DNA of 64,000 nt from Ptiloglossa arizonensis (Eukaryota; Arthropoda; Insecta; Hymenoptera; Colletidae). Shown here one piece after another: positions 1 through 13,140 of this stretch. The stretch lies in the NCBI RefSeq assembly GCF_051014685.1, contig NW_027478602.1, positions 620,001-684,000 of the forward strand. Direction: 5' to 3'. The notes under the pieces were generated by a model. It was not told the DNA's origin and ran no database searches. It saw nothing but the letters and a program-made list of their open reading frames with translations. The stretch's first letter is position 1. Every line of letters starts with the position of its first letter. Both the position numbers and the translations under genes were made by a program.

Positions 1-3000
1 AATTCCTATTGCATCTGAAAGTAGAAACTCGCCCGATTACAAAGGTATGTGTATTTTTTCCCTAAGCCATTCTGGTTAAGCGTTTGGAGCAGCAGAATTG
101 TGAAAAATTTTTTGCCTTCTCTACCATTTCTTGGCTTCAAACTCCCATATCTCGCGAACGGATTGACCTAACCCAAAAATTTCTATTGCATCTGAAAGTA
201 GAAACACGCCCGATTACAAGTGTATGTGTATTTTTTCCCTAGGCCATTCTGGTTAAGCGTTTGGAGCAGCAGAATTGCGAAAAATTTTTTGCCTTCTCAA
301 CCATTCCTTGTCTTCAAAGTCCCATATCTCGCGAACGGATTGACCTAACCCAAAAATTCCTGTTGCGTGTGAAAGTAGAAACTCGCCCGTTTACAACGGT
401 ATGTGTATTTTTTTCCTAGGCCATTCTGGTTAAGCGTTTGGATCAGCAGAATTGCGAAAAATTGTATGCCTTCTCAACCAATTCTTGGCTTCAAACTCCC
501 ATATCTCGTGAACGGATTGACCTAACCCAAAAATTCCTGTTGCGTCTTTAAGTAGAAACTCGCCCGATTACAACGGTATGTGTATTTTTTCGCTAGGCCA
601 TTCTGGTTAAGCGTTTGGAGCAGCAGAAGTGCGAAAAATTTGTTGTCTTCTCAACCATTTCTTGGCTTCAAACTCCCATATCTCCCGAACGGATTGACCT
701 AACCCATAAAATCCTATTGCATCTGAAAGTAGAAACTCGCCCGATTACAAAGGTATGTGTATTTTTTCCCTAGGCCATTCTGGTTAAGCGTTTGGAGCAG
801 CAGAATTGTGAAAAATTTTTTGCCTTCTCTACCATTGCTTGGCTTCAAACTCCCATATCTCGCGAACGGATTGATCTAACCCAAAAATTTCTATTGCATC
901 TGAAAGTAGAAACTCGCCCGATTACAACGGTATGTGTATTTTTTCCCTAGGCCATTCTGGTTAAGCGTTTGGATCAGCAGAATTGCGAAAAATTGTATGC
1001 CTTCTCAACCATTTCTTGGCTTCAAACTCCCATATCACGCGAACAGATTGACCTAACCCAAAAATTCCTGTTGCGTCTTTAAGTAGAAACTCGCCCGATT
1101 ACAACGGTATGTGTATTTATTCGCTAGGCCATTCTGGTTAAGCGTTTGGAGCAGCAGAAGTGCGAAAAATTTGTTGTCTTCTCAACCATTTCTTGGCTTC
1201 AAACTCCCATATCTCCCGAACGGATTGACCTAACCCAAAAATTCCTATTGCATCTGAAAGTCGAAACTCGCCCGATTACAACAGTATGTGTTTTTTTTCC
1301 CTAGGCCTTTCTGGTTAAGCGTTTGGATCAGCAGAATTGCGAAAAATTGTATTCCTTCTCAACCATTTCTTGGCTTCAAACTCCCATATCTCGCGAACGG
1401 ATTGACCTAACCCAAAAATTCCTGTTGCGTCTTTAAGTAGAAACTCGCCCGATTACAACGGTATGTGTATTTTTTCGCTAGGCCATTCTGGTTAAGCGTT
1501 TGGAGCAGCAGAAGTGCGAAAAATTTGTTGTCTTCTCAACCATTTCTTGGCTTGAAACTCCCATATCTCCCGAACGGATTGACCTAACCCAAAAAAAACT
1601 TTTGCATCTGAAAGTAGACACTCGCCCGATTACAAAGGTATGTGTATTTTTTCCCTAGGCCATTCTGGTTAAGCGTTTGGAGCAGCAGAATTGTGAAAAA
1701 TTTTTTGCCTTCTCTACCATTTCTTGGCTTCAAACTCCCATATCTCGCGAACGGATTGACCTAACCCAAAAATTTCTATTGCATCTGAAAGTAGAAACAC
1801 GCCCGATTACAAGGGTATGTGTATTTTTTCCCTAGGCCATTCTGGTTAAGCGTTTGGAGCAGCAGAATTGCGAAAAAATTTTTGCCTTCTCAACCATTCC
1901 TTGTCTTCAAACTCCCATATCTCGCGAACGGATTGACCTAACCCAAAAATTCCTGTTGCGTGTGAAAGTAGAAACTCGCCGGTTTACAACGGTATGTGTA
2001 TTTTTTCCCTAGGCCATTCTGGTTAAGCGCTTGGATCAGCAGAATTGCGAAAAATTGTATGCCTTCTCAACCATTTCTTGGCTTCAAACTCCCATATCTC
2101 GCGAACGGATTGACCTAACCCAAAAATTCCTATTGCATCTGATAGTAGAAACTCGCCCGATTACAACGGTATGTGTATTTTTTCCCTAGGCCATTTTGGT
2201 TAAGCGTTTGGATCAGCAGAATTGCGAAAAATGTTTTGCCTTCTCTACCATTTCTTGGCTTCAAACTCCCATATCTCGCGAACGGATTGACTTAACCCAA
2301 AAATTCCAATTGCATCTGAACGTAGAAACTCGCCCGATTACAACGGTATGTGTATTTTTTCCCTAGCCCATTCTGGTTAAGCGTTTGGAGCAGCAGAATT
2401 GCGAAAAATTTGTTGTCTTCTCAACCATTTCTCAGCTTCAAAGTCCCATACCTCGCGAACGGATTGACCTAACGCAAAAATTCCTATTGCATCTGAAAGT
2501 AGAAACTCGCCCGATTACAACGGTATGTGTATTTTTTCCCTAGGCCATTCTGGTTAAGCTTTTGGATCAGCAGAATTGCGAAAAATTGTATGCCTTCTCA
2601 ACCATTTCTTGGCTTCAAACTCCCATATCTCGCGAACGGATTGACATACCCAAAAATTCCTGTTGCGTGTGAAGGTAAAAACCCGCCCGATTACAACGGT
2701 ATGTGTATTTTTTCCCTAGCCCATTCTGGTTAAGCGTTTGGAGCAGCAGAATTGCGAAAAATTTGTTGTCTTCTCAACCATTTCTTAGCTTCAAAGTCCC
2801 ATATCTGGCGAACGGATTGACCTAACCCAAAAATTCCTAGTGCATCTGAACGTAGAAACTCGCCCGATTACAACGGTATGTGTATTTTTTCCCTAGGCCA
2901 TTCTGGTTAAGCGTTTGGATCAGCAGAATTGCGAAAAATTGTATGCCTTCTCAACCATTTCTTGGCTTCAAACTCCCATATCTCGCGAACAGATTGACCT

Positions 3001-5880
3001 AACCCAAAAATTCCTGTTGCGTGTGAAAGTAAAAACTCGCCCGATTACAACGGTATGTGTATTTTTTCCCTAGGCCATTCTGGTTAAGCGTTTGGAGCAG
3101 CAGAAGTGCGAAAACTTTGTTGTCTTCTTAACCATTTCTTGGCTTCAAACTCCCATATCTCGCGAACGGATTGACTTAACCCAAAAATTCCAATTGCATC
3201 TGAACGTAGAAACTCGCCCGATTACAACGGTATGTGTATTTTTTCCCTAGCCTATTCTGGTTAAGCGTTTGGAGCAGCAGAATTGCGAAAAATTTGTTGT
3301 CTTCTCAACCATTCCTCAGCTTCAAAGTCCCATATCTCGCGAACGGATTGACCTAACCCAAAAATTCCTGTTGCGTGTGAAAGTAGAAACTCGCCCGTTT
3401 ACAACGGTATGTGTATTTTTTCCCTAGGCCATTCTGGTTAAGCGTTTGGATCAGCAGAATTGCGAAAAATTGTATGCCTTCTCAACCATTTCTTGGCTTC
3501 AAACTCCCATATCTCGCGAACGGATTGACCTAACCCAAAAATTCCTATTGTAACTGAAAGTGGAAACTTGCCCGATAACAACGGTATGTGTATTTTTTCC
3601 CTAGGCAACTCTGGTTAAGCATTTGAAGCAGCAGAATTGCGAAAAAATTTTTGCCGTCTAAACCATTTCTTAGCTTCAAAGTCCCATATCTCGCGAACGG
3701 ATTGACCTAACCCAAAAATTCCTGTTGCGTTTGAAAGAAGAAACTCGCCCGTTTACAACGGTATGTGTATTTTTTCCCTAGCCCATTCTGGTTAAGCGTT
3801 TGGAGCAGCAGAAGTGCGAAAAATTTGTTGTCTTCTCAACCATTTCTTGGCTTCAAACTCGCATATCTCCCGAACGGATTGACCTAACCCAAAAATTCCT
3901 ATTGCATCTGAAAGTCGAAACTCGCCCGATTACAACAGTATGTGTATTTTTTCCCTAGGCCATTCTGGTTAAGCGTTTGGAACAGCAGAATTGCGAAAAA
4001 TTGTATGCCTTCTCAACCATTTCTTGGCTTCAAACTCCCATATCTCGCGAACGGATTGACCTAACCCAAAAATTCCTGTTGCGTCTTTAAGTAGAAACTC
4101 GCCCGATTACAACGGTATGTGTATTTTTTCGCTAGGCCATTCTGGTTAAGCGTTTGGAGCAGCAGAAGTGCGAAAAATTTGTTGTCTTCTCAACCATTTC
4201 TTGGCTTCAAACTCCCATATCTCCCGAACGGATTGACCTAACCCAAAAAATCCTATTGCATCTGAAAGTAGAAACTCGCCCGATTACAAAGGTATGTGTA
4301 TTTTTTCCCTAGGCCATTCTGGTTAAGCGTTTGGAGCAGCAGAATTGTGAAAAATTTTTTGCCTTCTCTACCATTTCTTGGCTTCAAATTCCCATATCTC
4401 GCGAACGGATTGACCTAACCCAAAAATTTCTATTGCATCTGAAAGTAGAAACACGCCCGATTACAAGGGTATGTGTATTTTTTCCCTAGCCCATTCTGGT
4501 TAAGCGTTTGGAGCAGCAGAAGTGCGAAAAATTTGTTGTCTTCTCAACCATTTCTTGGCTTCAAACTCCCATATCTCCCGAACGGATTGACCTAACCCAA
4601 AAATTCCTATTGCATCTGAAAGTCGAAACTCGCCCGATTACAACAGTATGTGTATTTTTTCCCTAGGCCATTCTGGTTAAGCGTTTGGATCAGCAGAATT
4701 GCGAAAAATTGTATGCCTTCTCAACCATTTCTTGGCTTCAAACTCCCATATCTCGCGAACGGATTGACCTAACCCAAAAATTCCTGTTGCGTCCTTAAGT
4801 AGAAACTCGCCCGATTACAACGGTATGTGTATTTTTTCGCTAGGCCATTCTGGTTAAGCGTTTGGAGCAGCAGAAGTGCGAAAAATTTGTTGTCTTCTCA
4901 ACCATTTCTTGGCTTCAAACTCCCATATCTCCCGAACGGATTGACCTAACCCAAAAATTCCTATTGCATCTGAAAGTCGAAACTCGCCCGATTACAACAG
5001 TATGTGTATTTTTTCCCTAGGCCATTCTGGTTAAGCGTTTGGATCAGCAGAATTGCGAAAAATTGTATGCCTTCTCAACCATTTCTTGGCTTCAAACTCC
5101 CATATCTCGCGAACGGATTGACCTAACCCAAAAATTCCTGTTGCGTCTTTAAGTAGAAACTCGCCCGATTACAACGGTATGTGTATTTTTTCGCTAGGCC
5201 ATTCTGGTTAAGCGTTTGGAGCAGCAGAAGTGTGAAAAATTTGTTGTCTTCTCAACCATTCCTTGGCTTCAAACTCCCATATCTCCCGAACGGATTGACC
5301 TAACCCAAAAAATCCTATTGCATCTGAAAGTAGAAACTCGCCCGATTACAAAGGTATGTGTATTTTTTCCCTAGGCCATTCTGGTTAAGCGTTTGGAGCA
5401 GCAGAATTGTGAAAAATTTTTTGCCTTCTCTACCATTTCTTGGCTTCAAACTCCCATATCTCGCGAACGGATTGACCTAACCCAAAAATTTCTATTGCAT
5501 CTGAAAGTAGAAACACGCCCGATTACAAGGGTATGTGTATTTTTTCCCTAGGCCATTCTGGTTAAGCGTTTGGAGCAGCAGAATTGCGAAAAAATTTTTG
5601 CCTTCTCAACCATTCCTTGTCTTCAAGCGCCCATATCTCGCGAACGGATTGACCTAACCCAAAAATTCCTGTTGCGTGTGAAAGTAGTAACTCGCCCGTT
5701 TACAACGGTATGTGTATTTTTTCCCTAGGCCATTCTGGTTAAGCGTTTGGAGCAGCAGAATTGCGAAAAATTTTTTGCCTTCTCAACCATTCCTTGTCTT
5801 CAAACTCCCATATCTCGCGAACGGATTGACCTAACCCAAAAATTCCTATTGTAACTGAAAGTAGAAGCTCGCCCGATTAC
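1..5880 (-). repeat. Left-arm distal block, mirror of the 44.9-50 kb region
   Basis: About 33 monomers of mixed classes. Private variants here reappear reverse-complemented in the right arm. The tag at 1614-1624 (GTAGACACTCG) matches 46995-47005. A 1-bp-deleted monomer in 2527-2733 matches 45886-46092. GAAAGAAGAAAC at 3733-3744 matches 44875-44886. These pairs share one coordinate sum (48619), so 1614-3744 is broadly collinear with 44875-47005, with a local one-monomer difference near 3.6 kb. A HindIII-type AAGCTT at 2556-2561 is the only one I noticed in the left arm, and it mirrors the one at 46058-46063. The tag at 1349-1358 (GTATTCCTTC) matches 49207-49216, one 1946-bp HOR step further out. 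Confidence 0.85.
143..159 (-). other. CENP-B-box-like 17-mer (example from the left arm, opposite strand)
   Basis: The plus strand reads TCCCATATCTCGCGAAC, the reverse complement of the right-arm motif, with the same single departure from the essential CENP-B box positions. Its strand flips with the monomer orientation, so if it is a protein-binding site, sites on the two sides of the gap face in opposite directions. Confidence 0.3.
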
Positions 5881-8800
5881 AACGGTATGTGTATTTTTTC
5901 CCTAGGCCATTCTGGTTAAGCGTTTGGAGCAGCTGAAGTGCGAAAAATTTGTTGTCTTCTCAACCATTTCTTGGCTTCACACTCCCATATCTCGCGAACG
6001 GATTGACTTAACCCAAAAATTCCTGTTGCGTCTGAAAGTAGAAACTCGCCCGATTACAACGGTATATGTATTTTTTCCCTAGGCCATTCTGGTTAAGCGT
6101 TTGGATCAGCAAAATTGCGAAAAATTGTATGCCTTCGCAACCATTTCTTGGCTTCAAACTCCCATATCACGCGAACAGATTGACCTAACCCAAAAATTCC
6201 TGTTGCGTGTGAAAGTAAAAACTCGCCCGATTACAACGGTATGTGTATTTTTTCCCTAGGCCATTCTGGTTAAGCGTTTGGAGCAGCAGAATTGTGAAAA
6301 ATTTTTTGCCTTCTCTACCATTTCTTGGCTTCAAACTCCCATATCTCGCGAACGGATTGACCTAACCCAAAAATTTCTATTGCATCTGAAAGTAGAAACA
6401 CGCCCGATTACAAGGGTATGTGTATTTTTTCCCTAGGCCATTCTGGTTAAGCGTTTGGAGGAGCAGAATTGCGAAAAATTTTTTGCCTTCTCAACCATTC
6501 CTTGTCTTCAAACACCCATATCTCGCGAACGGATTGACCTAACCCAAAAATTCCTATTGTAACTGAAAGTAGAAACTCGCCCGATTACAACGGTATGTGT
6601 ATTTTTTCCCAAGGCCATTCTGGTTAAGCGTTTGGATCAGCAGAATTGCGAAAAATTGTATGCCTTCTCAACCATTTCTTGGCTTCAAACTCCCATATCA
6701 CGCGAACAGATTGACCTAACCCAAAAATTCCTGTTGCGTGTGAAAGTAAAAACTCGCCCGATTACAACGGTATGTGTATTTTTTCCCTAGGCCATTCTGG
6801 TTAAGTGTTTGGAGCGGCAGAATTGCGAAAAATTTTTTGTCTTCTCAACCATTTCTTGGCTTCAAACTCCCATATCTCGCGAACGGATTAACCTAACCCA
6901 AAAATTCCTATTGCATGTGAAAGTAGAAACTCGCCCGAATACAACGGTATGTGTATTTTTTCGCTAGGCCATTCTGGTTAAGCGTTTGGAGCAGCAGAAG
7001 TGCGACAAATTTGTTGTCTTCTCAACCATTTCTTGGCTTCAAACTCCCATATCTCGCGAACGGATTGACGTAACCCAAAAATTCCTGTTGCGTCTTTAAG
7101 TAGAAACTCGCCCGATTACAACGGTATGTGTATTTTTTCGCTAGGCCATTCTGGTTAAGCGTTTGGAGCAGCAGAATTGTGAAAAATTTTTTGCCTTCTC
7201 TACCATTTCTTGGCTTCAAATTCCCATATCTCGCGAACGGATTGATCTAACCCAAAAATTTCTATTGCATCTGAAAGTAGAAACACGCCCGATTACAAAC
7301 GTATGTGTATTTTTTCCCTAGGCCATTCTGGTTAAGCGTTTGGAGCAGCAGAATTGCGAAAAATTTTTTGCCTTCTCAACCATTCCTTGTCTTCAAACTC
7401 CCATATCTCGCGAACGGATTGACCTAACCCAAAAATTCCTATTGTAACTGAAAGTAGAAACTCGCCCGATTACAACGGTATGTGTATTTTTTCCCTAGGC
7501 CATTCTGGTTAAGCGTTTGGATCAGCAGAATTGCGAAAAATTGTATGCCTTCTCAACCATTTCTTGGCTTCAAACTCCCATATCACGCGAACAGATTGAC
7601 CTAACCCAAAAATTCCTGTTGCGTCTTTAAGTAGAAACTCGCCCGATTACAACGGTATGTGTATTTTTTCGCTAGGCCATTCTGGTTAAGCGTTTGGAGC
7701 AGCAGAAGTGCGAAAAATTTGTTGTCTTCTCAACCATTTCTTGGCTTCAAACTCCCATATCTCCCGAACGGATTGACCTAACCCAAAAATTCCTATTGCG
7801 TCTGAAAGTCGAAACTCGCCCGATTACAACAGTATGTGTATTTTTTCCCTAGGCCATTCTGGTTAAGCGTTTGGATCAGCAGAATTGCGAAAAATTGTAT
7901 GCCTTCTCAACCATTTCTTGGCTTCAAACTCCCATATCTCGCGAACGGATTGACCTAACCCAAAAATTCCTGTTGCGTCTTTAAGTAGAAACTCGCCCGA
8001 TTACAACGGTATGTGTATTTTTTCGCTAGGACATTCTGGTTAAGCGTTTGGAGCAGCAGAAGTGCGAAAAATTTGTTGTCTTCTCAACCATTTCTTGGCT
8101 TCAAACTCCCATATCTCCCGAACGGATTGACCTAACCCAAAAAATCCTATTGCATCTGAAAATAGAAACTCGCCCGATTACAAAGGTATGTGTATTTTTT
8201 CCCTAGGCCATTCTGGTTAAGCGTTTGGATCAGCAGAATTGCGAAAAATTGTATGCCTTCTCAACCATTTCTTGGCTTCAAACTCCCATATCTCGCGAAC
8301 GGATTGACCTAACCCAAAAATTCCTGTTGCGTCTTTAAGTAGAAACTCGCCCGATTACAACGGTATGTGTATTTTTTCGCTAGGACATTCTGGTTAAGCG
8401 TTTGGAGCAGCAGAAGTGCGAAAACTTTGTTGTCTTCTCAACCATTTCTTGGCTTCAAACTCCCATATCTCCCGAACGGATTGACCTAACCCAAAAAATC
8501 CTATTGCATCTGAAAGTAGAAACTCGCCCGATTACAAAGGTATGTGTATTTTTTCCCTAGGCCATTCTGGTTAAGCGTTTGGAGCAGCAGAATTGTGAAA
8601 AATTTTTTGCCTTCTCTACCATTTCTTGGCTTCAAATTCCCATATCTCGCGAACGGATTGATCTAACCCAAAAATTTCTATTGCATCTGAAAGTAGAAAC
8701 ACGCCCGATTACAAGCGTATGTGTATTTTTTCCCTAGGCCATTCTGGTTAAGCGTTTGGAGCAGCAGAATTGCGAAAAATTTTTTGCCTTCTCAACCATT

Positions 8801-10131
8801 CCTTGTCTTCAAACTCCCATATCTCGCGAACGGATTGACCTAACCCAAAAATTCCTATTGTAACTGAAAGTAGAAACTCGCCCGATTACAACGGTATGTG
8901 TATTTTTTCCCTAGGCCATTCTGGTTAAGCGTTTGGATCAGCAGAATTGCGAAAAATTGTATGCCTTCTCAACCATTTCTTGGCTTCAAACTCCCATATC
9001 ACGCGAACAGATTGACCTAACCCAAAAATTCCTGTTGCGTCTTTAAGTAGAAACTCGCCCGATTACAACGGTATGTGTATTTTTTCGCTAGGCCATTCTG
9101 GTTAAGCGTTTGGAGCAGCAGAAGTGCGAAAAATTTGTTGTCTTCTCAACCATTTCTTGGCTTCAAACTCCCATATCTCCCGAACGGATTGACCTAACCC
9201 AAAAATTCCTATTGCGTCTGAAAGACGAAACTCGCCCGATTACAACAGTATGTGTATTTTTTCCCTAGGCCATTCTGGTTAAGCGTTTGGATCAGCAGAA
9301 TTGCGAAAAATTGTATGCCTTCTCAACCATTTCTTGGCTTCAAACTCCCATATCTCGCGAACGGATTGACCTAACCCAAAAATTCCTGTTGCGTCTTTAA
9401 GTAGAAACTCGCCCGATTACCACGGTATGTGTATTTTTTCGCTAGGACATTCTGGTTAAGCGTTTGGAGCAGCAGAAGTGCGAAAAATTTGTTGTCTTCT
9501 CAACCATTTCTTGGCTTCAAACTCCCATATCTCCCGAACGGATTGACCTAACCCAAAAAATCCTATTGCATCTGAAAGTAGAAACTCGCCCGATTACAAA
9601 GGTATGTGTATTTTTTCCCTAGGCCATTCTGGTTAAGCGTTTGGAGCAGCAGAATTGTGAAAAATTTTTTGCCTTCTCTACCATTTCTTGGCTTCAAACT
9701 CCCATACCTCGCGAACGGATTGACCTAACCCAAAAATTTCTATTGCATCTGAAAGTAGAAACACGCCCGATTACAAGGGTATGTGTATTTTTTCCCTAGG
9801 CCATTCTGGTTAAGCGTTTGGATCAGCAGAATTGCGAAAAATTGTATGCCTTCTCAACCATTTCTTGGCTTCAAACTCCCATATCACGCGAACAGATTGA
9901 CCTAACCCAAAAATTCCTGTTGCGTCTTTAAGTAGAAACTCGCCCGATTACAACGGTATGTGTATTTTTTCGCTAGGCCATTCTGGTTAAGCGTTTGGAG
10001 CAGCAGAAGTGCGAAAAATTTGTTGTCTTCTCAACCATTTCTTGGCTTCAAACTCCCATATCTCCCGAACGGATTGACCTAACCCAAAAATTCCTATTGC
10101 GTCTGAAAGACGAAACTCGCCCGATTACAAC
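5881..10131 (-). repeat. Left-arm block with 2-mer and 5-mer duplications
   Basis: Mirror of right-arm 24.3-26.8 kb. AGCTGAAGTGCG at 5931-5942 is the reverse complement of 26745-26756 (sum 32687). The same sum aligns the private GACAAATTTG variant near 7003 with its counterpart near 25675. Two internal expansions are visible. A 354-bp (2-monomer) tandem duplication lies at about 7870-8577, where the tag TAGGACATTC occurs twice 354 bp apart (the acattc part starts at 8031 and 8385). A 5-monomer (885 bp) duplication puts the rare variant CCACGGTATG (cacgg at 9421 and 10306) in both copies. Relative to the right arm this stretch carries about 13 extra monomers. Confidence 0.8.
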
Positions 10132-12295
10132 AGTATGTGTATTTTTTCCCTAGGCCATTCTGGTTAAGCGTTTGGATCAGCAGAATTGCGAAAAATTGTA
10201 TGCCTTCTCAACCATTTCTTGGCTTCAAACTCCCATATCTCGCGAACGGATTGACCTAACCCAAAAATTCCTGTTGCGTCTTTAAGTAGAAACTCGCCCG
10301 ATTACCACGGTATGTGTATTTTTTCGCTAGGACATTCTGGTTAAGCGTTTGGAGCAGCAGAAGTGCGAAAAATTTGTTGTCTTCTCAACCATTTCTTGGC
10401 TTCAAACTCCCATATCTCCCGAACGGATTGACCTAACCCAAAAAATCCTATTGCATCTGAAAGTAGAAACTCGCCCGATTACAAAGGTATGTGTATTTTT
10501 TCCCTAGGCCATTCTGGTTAAGCGTTTGGAGCAGCAGAATTGTGAAAAATTTTTTGCCTTCTCTACCATTTCTTGGCTTCAAACTCCCATACCTCGCGAA
10601 CGGATTGACCTAACCCAAAAATTTCTATTGCATCTGAAAGTAGAAACACGCCCGATTACAAGGGTATGTGTATTTTTTCCCTAGGCCATTCTGGTTAAGC
10701 GTTTGGAGCAGCAGAATTGCGAAAAAATTTTTGCCTTCTCAACCATTCCTTGTCTTCAAACTCCCATATCTCGCGAACGGATTGACCTAACCCAAAAATT
10801 CCTGTTGCGTGTGAAAGTAGAAACTCGCGCGTTTACAACGGTATGTGTATTTTTTCCCTAGGCCATTCTGGTTAAGCGTTTGGATCAGCAGAATTGCGAA
10901 AAATTGTATGCCTTCTCAACCATTTCTTGGCTTCAAACTCCCATATCTCGCGAACGGATTGACCTAACCCAAAAATTCCTATTGTAACTGAAAGTAGAAA
11001 CTCGCCCGATTACAACGGTATGTGTATTCTTTCCCAAGGCCATTCTGGTTAAGCGTTTGGATCAGCAGAATTGCGAAAAATTGTATGCCTTCTCAACCAT
11101 TTCTTGGCTTCAAACTCCCATATCTCGCGAACGGATTGACCTAACCCAAAAATTCCTGTTGCGTGTGAAAGTAAAAACTCGCCCGATTACAACGGTATGT
11201 GTATTTTTTCCCTAGCCCATTCTGATTAAGCGTTTGGAGCAGCAGAATTGCGAAAAATTTGTTGTCTTCTCAACCATTTCTTGGATTCAAACTCCCATAT
11301 CTCCCGAACGGATTGACCTAACCCAAAAAATCCTATTGCATCTGAAAGTAGAAACTCGCCCGATTACAAAGGTATGTGTATTTTTTCCCTAGGCCATTCT
11401 GGTTAAGCGTTTGGAGCAGCAGAATTGTGAAAAATTTTTTGCCTTCTCTACCATTTCTTGGCTTCAAACTCCCATATCTCGCGAACGGATTGACCTAACC
11501 CAAAAATTTCTATTGCATCTGAAAGTAGAAACACGCCCGATTACAAGGGTATGTGTATTTTTTCCCTTGGCCATTCTGGTTAAGCGTTTGGAGCAGCAGA
11601 ATTGCGAAAAAATTTTTGCCTTCTCAACCATTCCTTGTCTTCAAACTCCCATATCTCGCGAACGGATTGACCTAACCCAAAAATTCCTGTTGCGTGTGAA
11701 AGTAGAAACTCGCCCGTTTACAACGGTATGTGTATTTTTTCCCTAGGCCATTCTGGTTAAGCGTTTGGATCAGCAGAATTGCGAAAAATTGTATGCCTTC
11801 TCAACCATTTCTTGGCTTCAAACTCCCATATCTCGCGAACGGATTGACCTAACCCAAAAATTCCTGTTGCGTCTTTAAGTAGAAACTCGCCCGATTACAA
11901 CGGTATTTGTATTTTTTCGCTAGGCCAGTCTGGTTAAGCGTTTGGAGCAGCAGAAGTGCTAAAAATTTGTTGTCTTCTCAACCATTTCTTGGCTTCAAAC
12001 TCCCATATCTCCCGAACGGATTGACCTAACCCAAAAAATCCTATTGCATGTGAAAGTAGAAACTCGCCCGATTACAAAGGTATGTGTATTTTTTCCCTAG
12101 GCCATATTGGTTAAGCGTTTGGAGCAGCAGAATTGTGAAAAATTTTTTGCCTTCTCTACCATTTCTTGGCTTCAAACTCCCATATCTCGCGAACGTATTG
12201 ACCTAACCCAAAAATTTCTATTGCATCTGAAAGTAGAAACACGCCCGATTACAAGGGTATGTGTATTTTTTCCCTAGGCCATTCTGGTTAAGCGT
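10132..12295 (-). repeat. Segmental satellite duplication, copy 1 (offset 17 monomers)
   Basis: About 12 monomers repeated nearly base for base 3009 bp (17 x 177) downstream. Shared private tags include CGCGCGTTTACAACGG at 10826, the variant ATTCTTTCCCAAGGCC at 11026-11041, and GTATTTGTATTTTTTCGC at 11903 followed by a CAGTCTGG variant. Copy-specific changes include CCATATTGG at 12102-12110, which is also found mirrored at 22347-22355 in the right arm. One TAG in the CCTAGG module is changed to TTGG near 11567, which lengthens a spurious open frame here. Confidence 0.85.
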
Positions 12296-13140
12296 TTGGA
12301 GCAGCAGAATTGCGAAAAATTTTTTGCTTTCTCAACCATTCCTTGTCTTCAAACTCCGATATCTCGCGAACGGATTGACCTAACCCAAAAATTCCTGTTG
12401 TAACTGAAAGTAGAAACTCGCCCGATTACAACGGTATGTGTATTTTTTCCCAAGGCCATTCTGGTTAAGCGTTTGGATCAGCAGAATTGCGAAAAATTGT
12501 ATGCCTTCTCAACCATTTCTTGGCTTCAAACTCCCATATCTCGCGAACGGATTGACCTAACCCAAAAATTCCTGTTGCGTGTGAAAGTAAAAACTCGCCC
12601 GATTACAACGGTATGTGTATTTTTTCCCTAGCCCATTCTGATTAAGCGTTTGGAGCAGCAGAATTGCGAAAAATTTGTTGTCTTCTCAACCATTTCTTGG
12701 CTTCAAACTCCCATATCTCCCGAACGGAAAGACCTAACCCAAAAATTCCTGTTGCGTGTGAAAGTAAAAACTCGCCCGATTACAACGGTATGTGTATTTT
12801 TTCCCTAGGCCACTCTGGTTAAGTGTTTGGAGCGGCAGAATTGCGAAAAATTTTTTGCCTTCTCAACCATTTCTTGGCTTCAAACTCCCATATCTCGCGA
12901 ACGGATTAACCTAACCCAAAAATTCCTGTTGCGTCTTTAAGTAGAAACTCGCCCGATTACAACGGTATGTGTATTTTTTCGCTAGGCCATTCTGGTTAAG
13001 CGTTTGGAGCAGCAGAAGTGCGAAAAATTTGTTGTCTTCTCAACCATTTCTTGGCTTCAAACTCCCATATCTCGCGAACGGATTGACTTAACCCAAAAAT
13101 TCCTGTTGCGTCTGAAAGTAGAAACTCGCCCGATTACAAC
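12296..13140 (-). repeat. Five monomers separating the two 17-mer-offset copies
   Basis: Five satellite units not repeated in the flanking duplication. They hold an unusual monomer with CCACTCTGG at 12810-12818 followed by a TGTTTGGAGCGGCAG variant. Its exact reverse complement lies at 21639-21647 in the right arm (coordinate sum 34457, the same as for the 12102-12110 tag), so this piece is part of the mirror alignment with 21.6-22.4 kb. Nothing but satellite is visible. Confidence 0.8.

Noticed and set aside
2527..2733. Recurrent 68-residue open frames beginning MYFFPRPFW or MCFFPSPFW in both arms (also near 15798, 17035, 45886, 50486 and others)
   Set aside because: They are satellite sequence read across monomer borders. 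The unit is 177 bp = 59 codons, so frames stay in register from one monomer to the next and the same peptide recurs wherever the monomer variant does. There is no ribosome-binding or splice context and no recognisable domain.
7022..7219. Identical 65-residue frames at 7022-7219 (-), 25468-25665 (+) and 29893-30090 (+), which looked like a conserved gene
   Set aside because: These are mirror and HOR copies of the same 1.1 monomers. Their identity reflects recent duplication of the satellite and needs no protein-level constraint.
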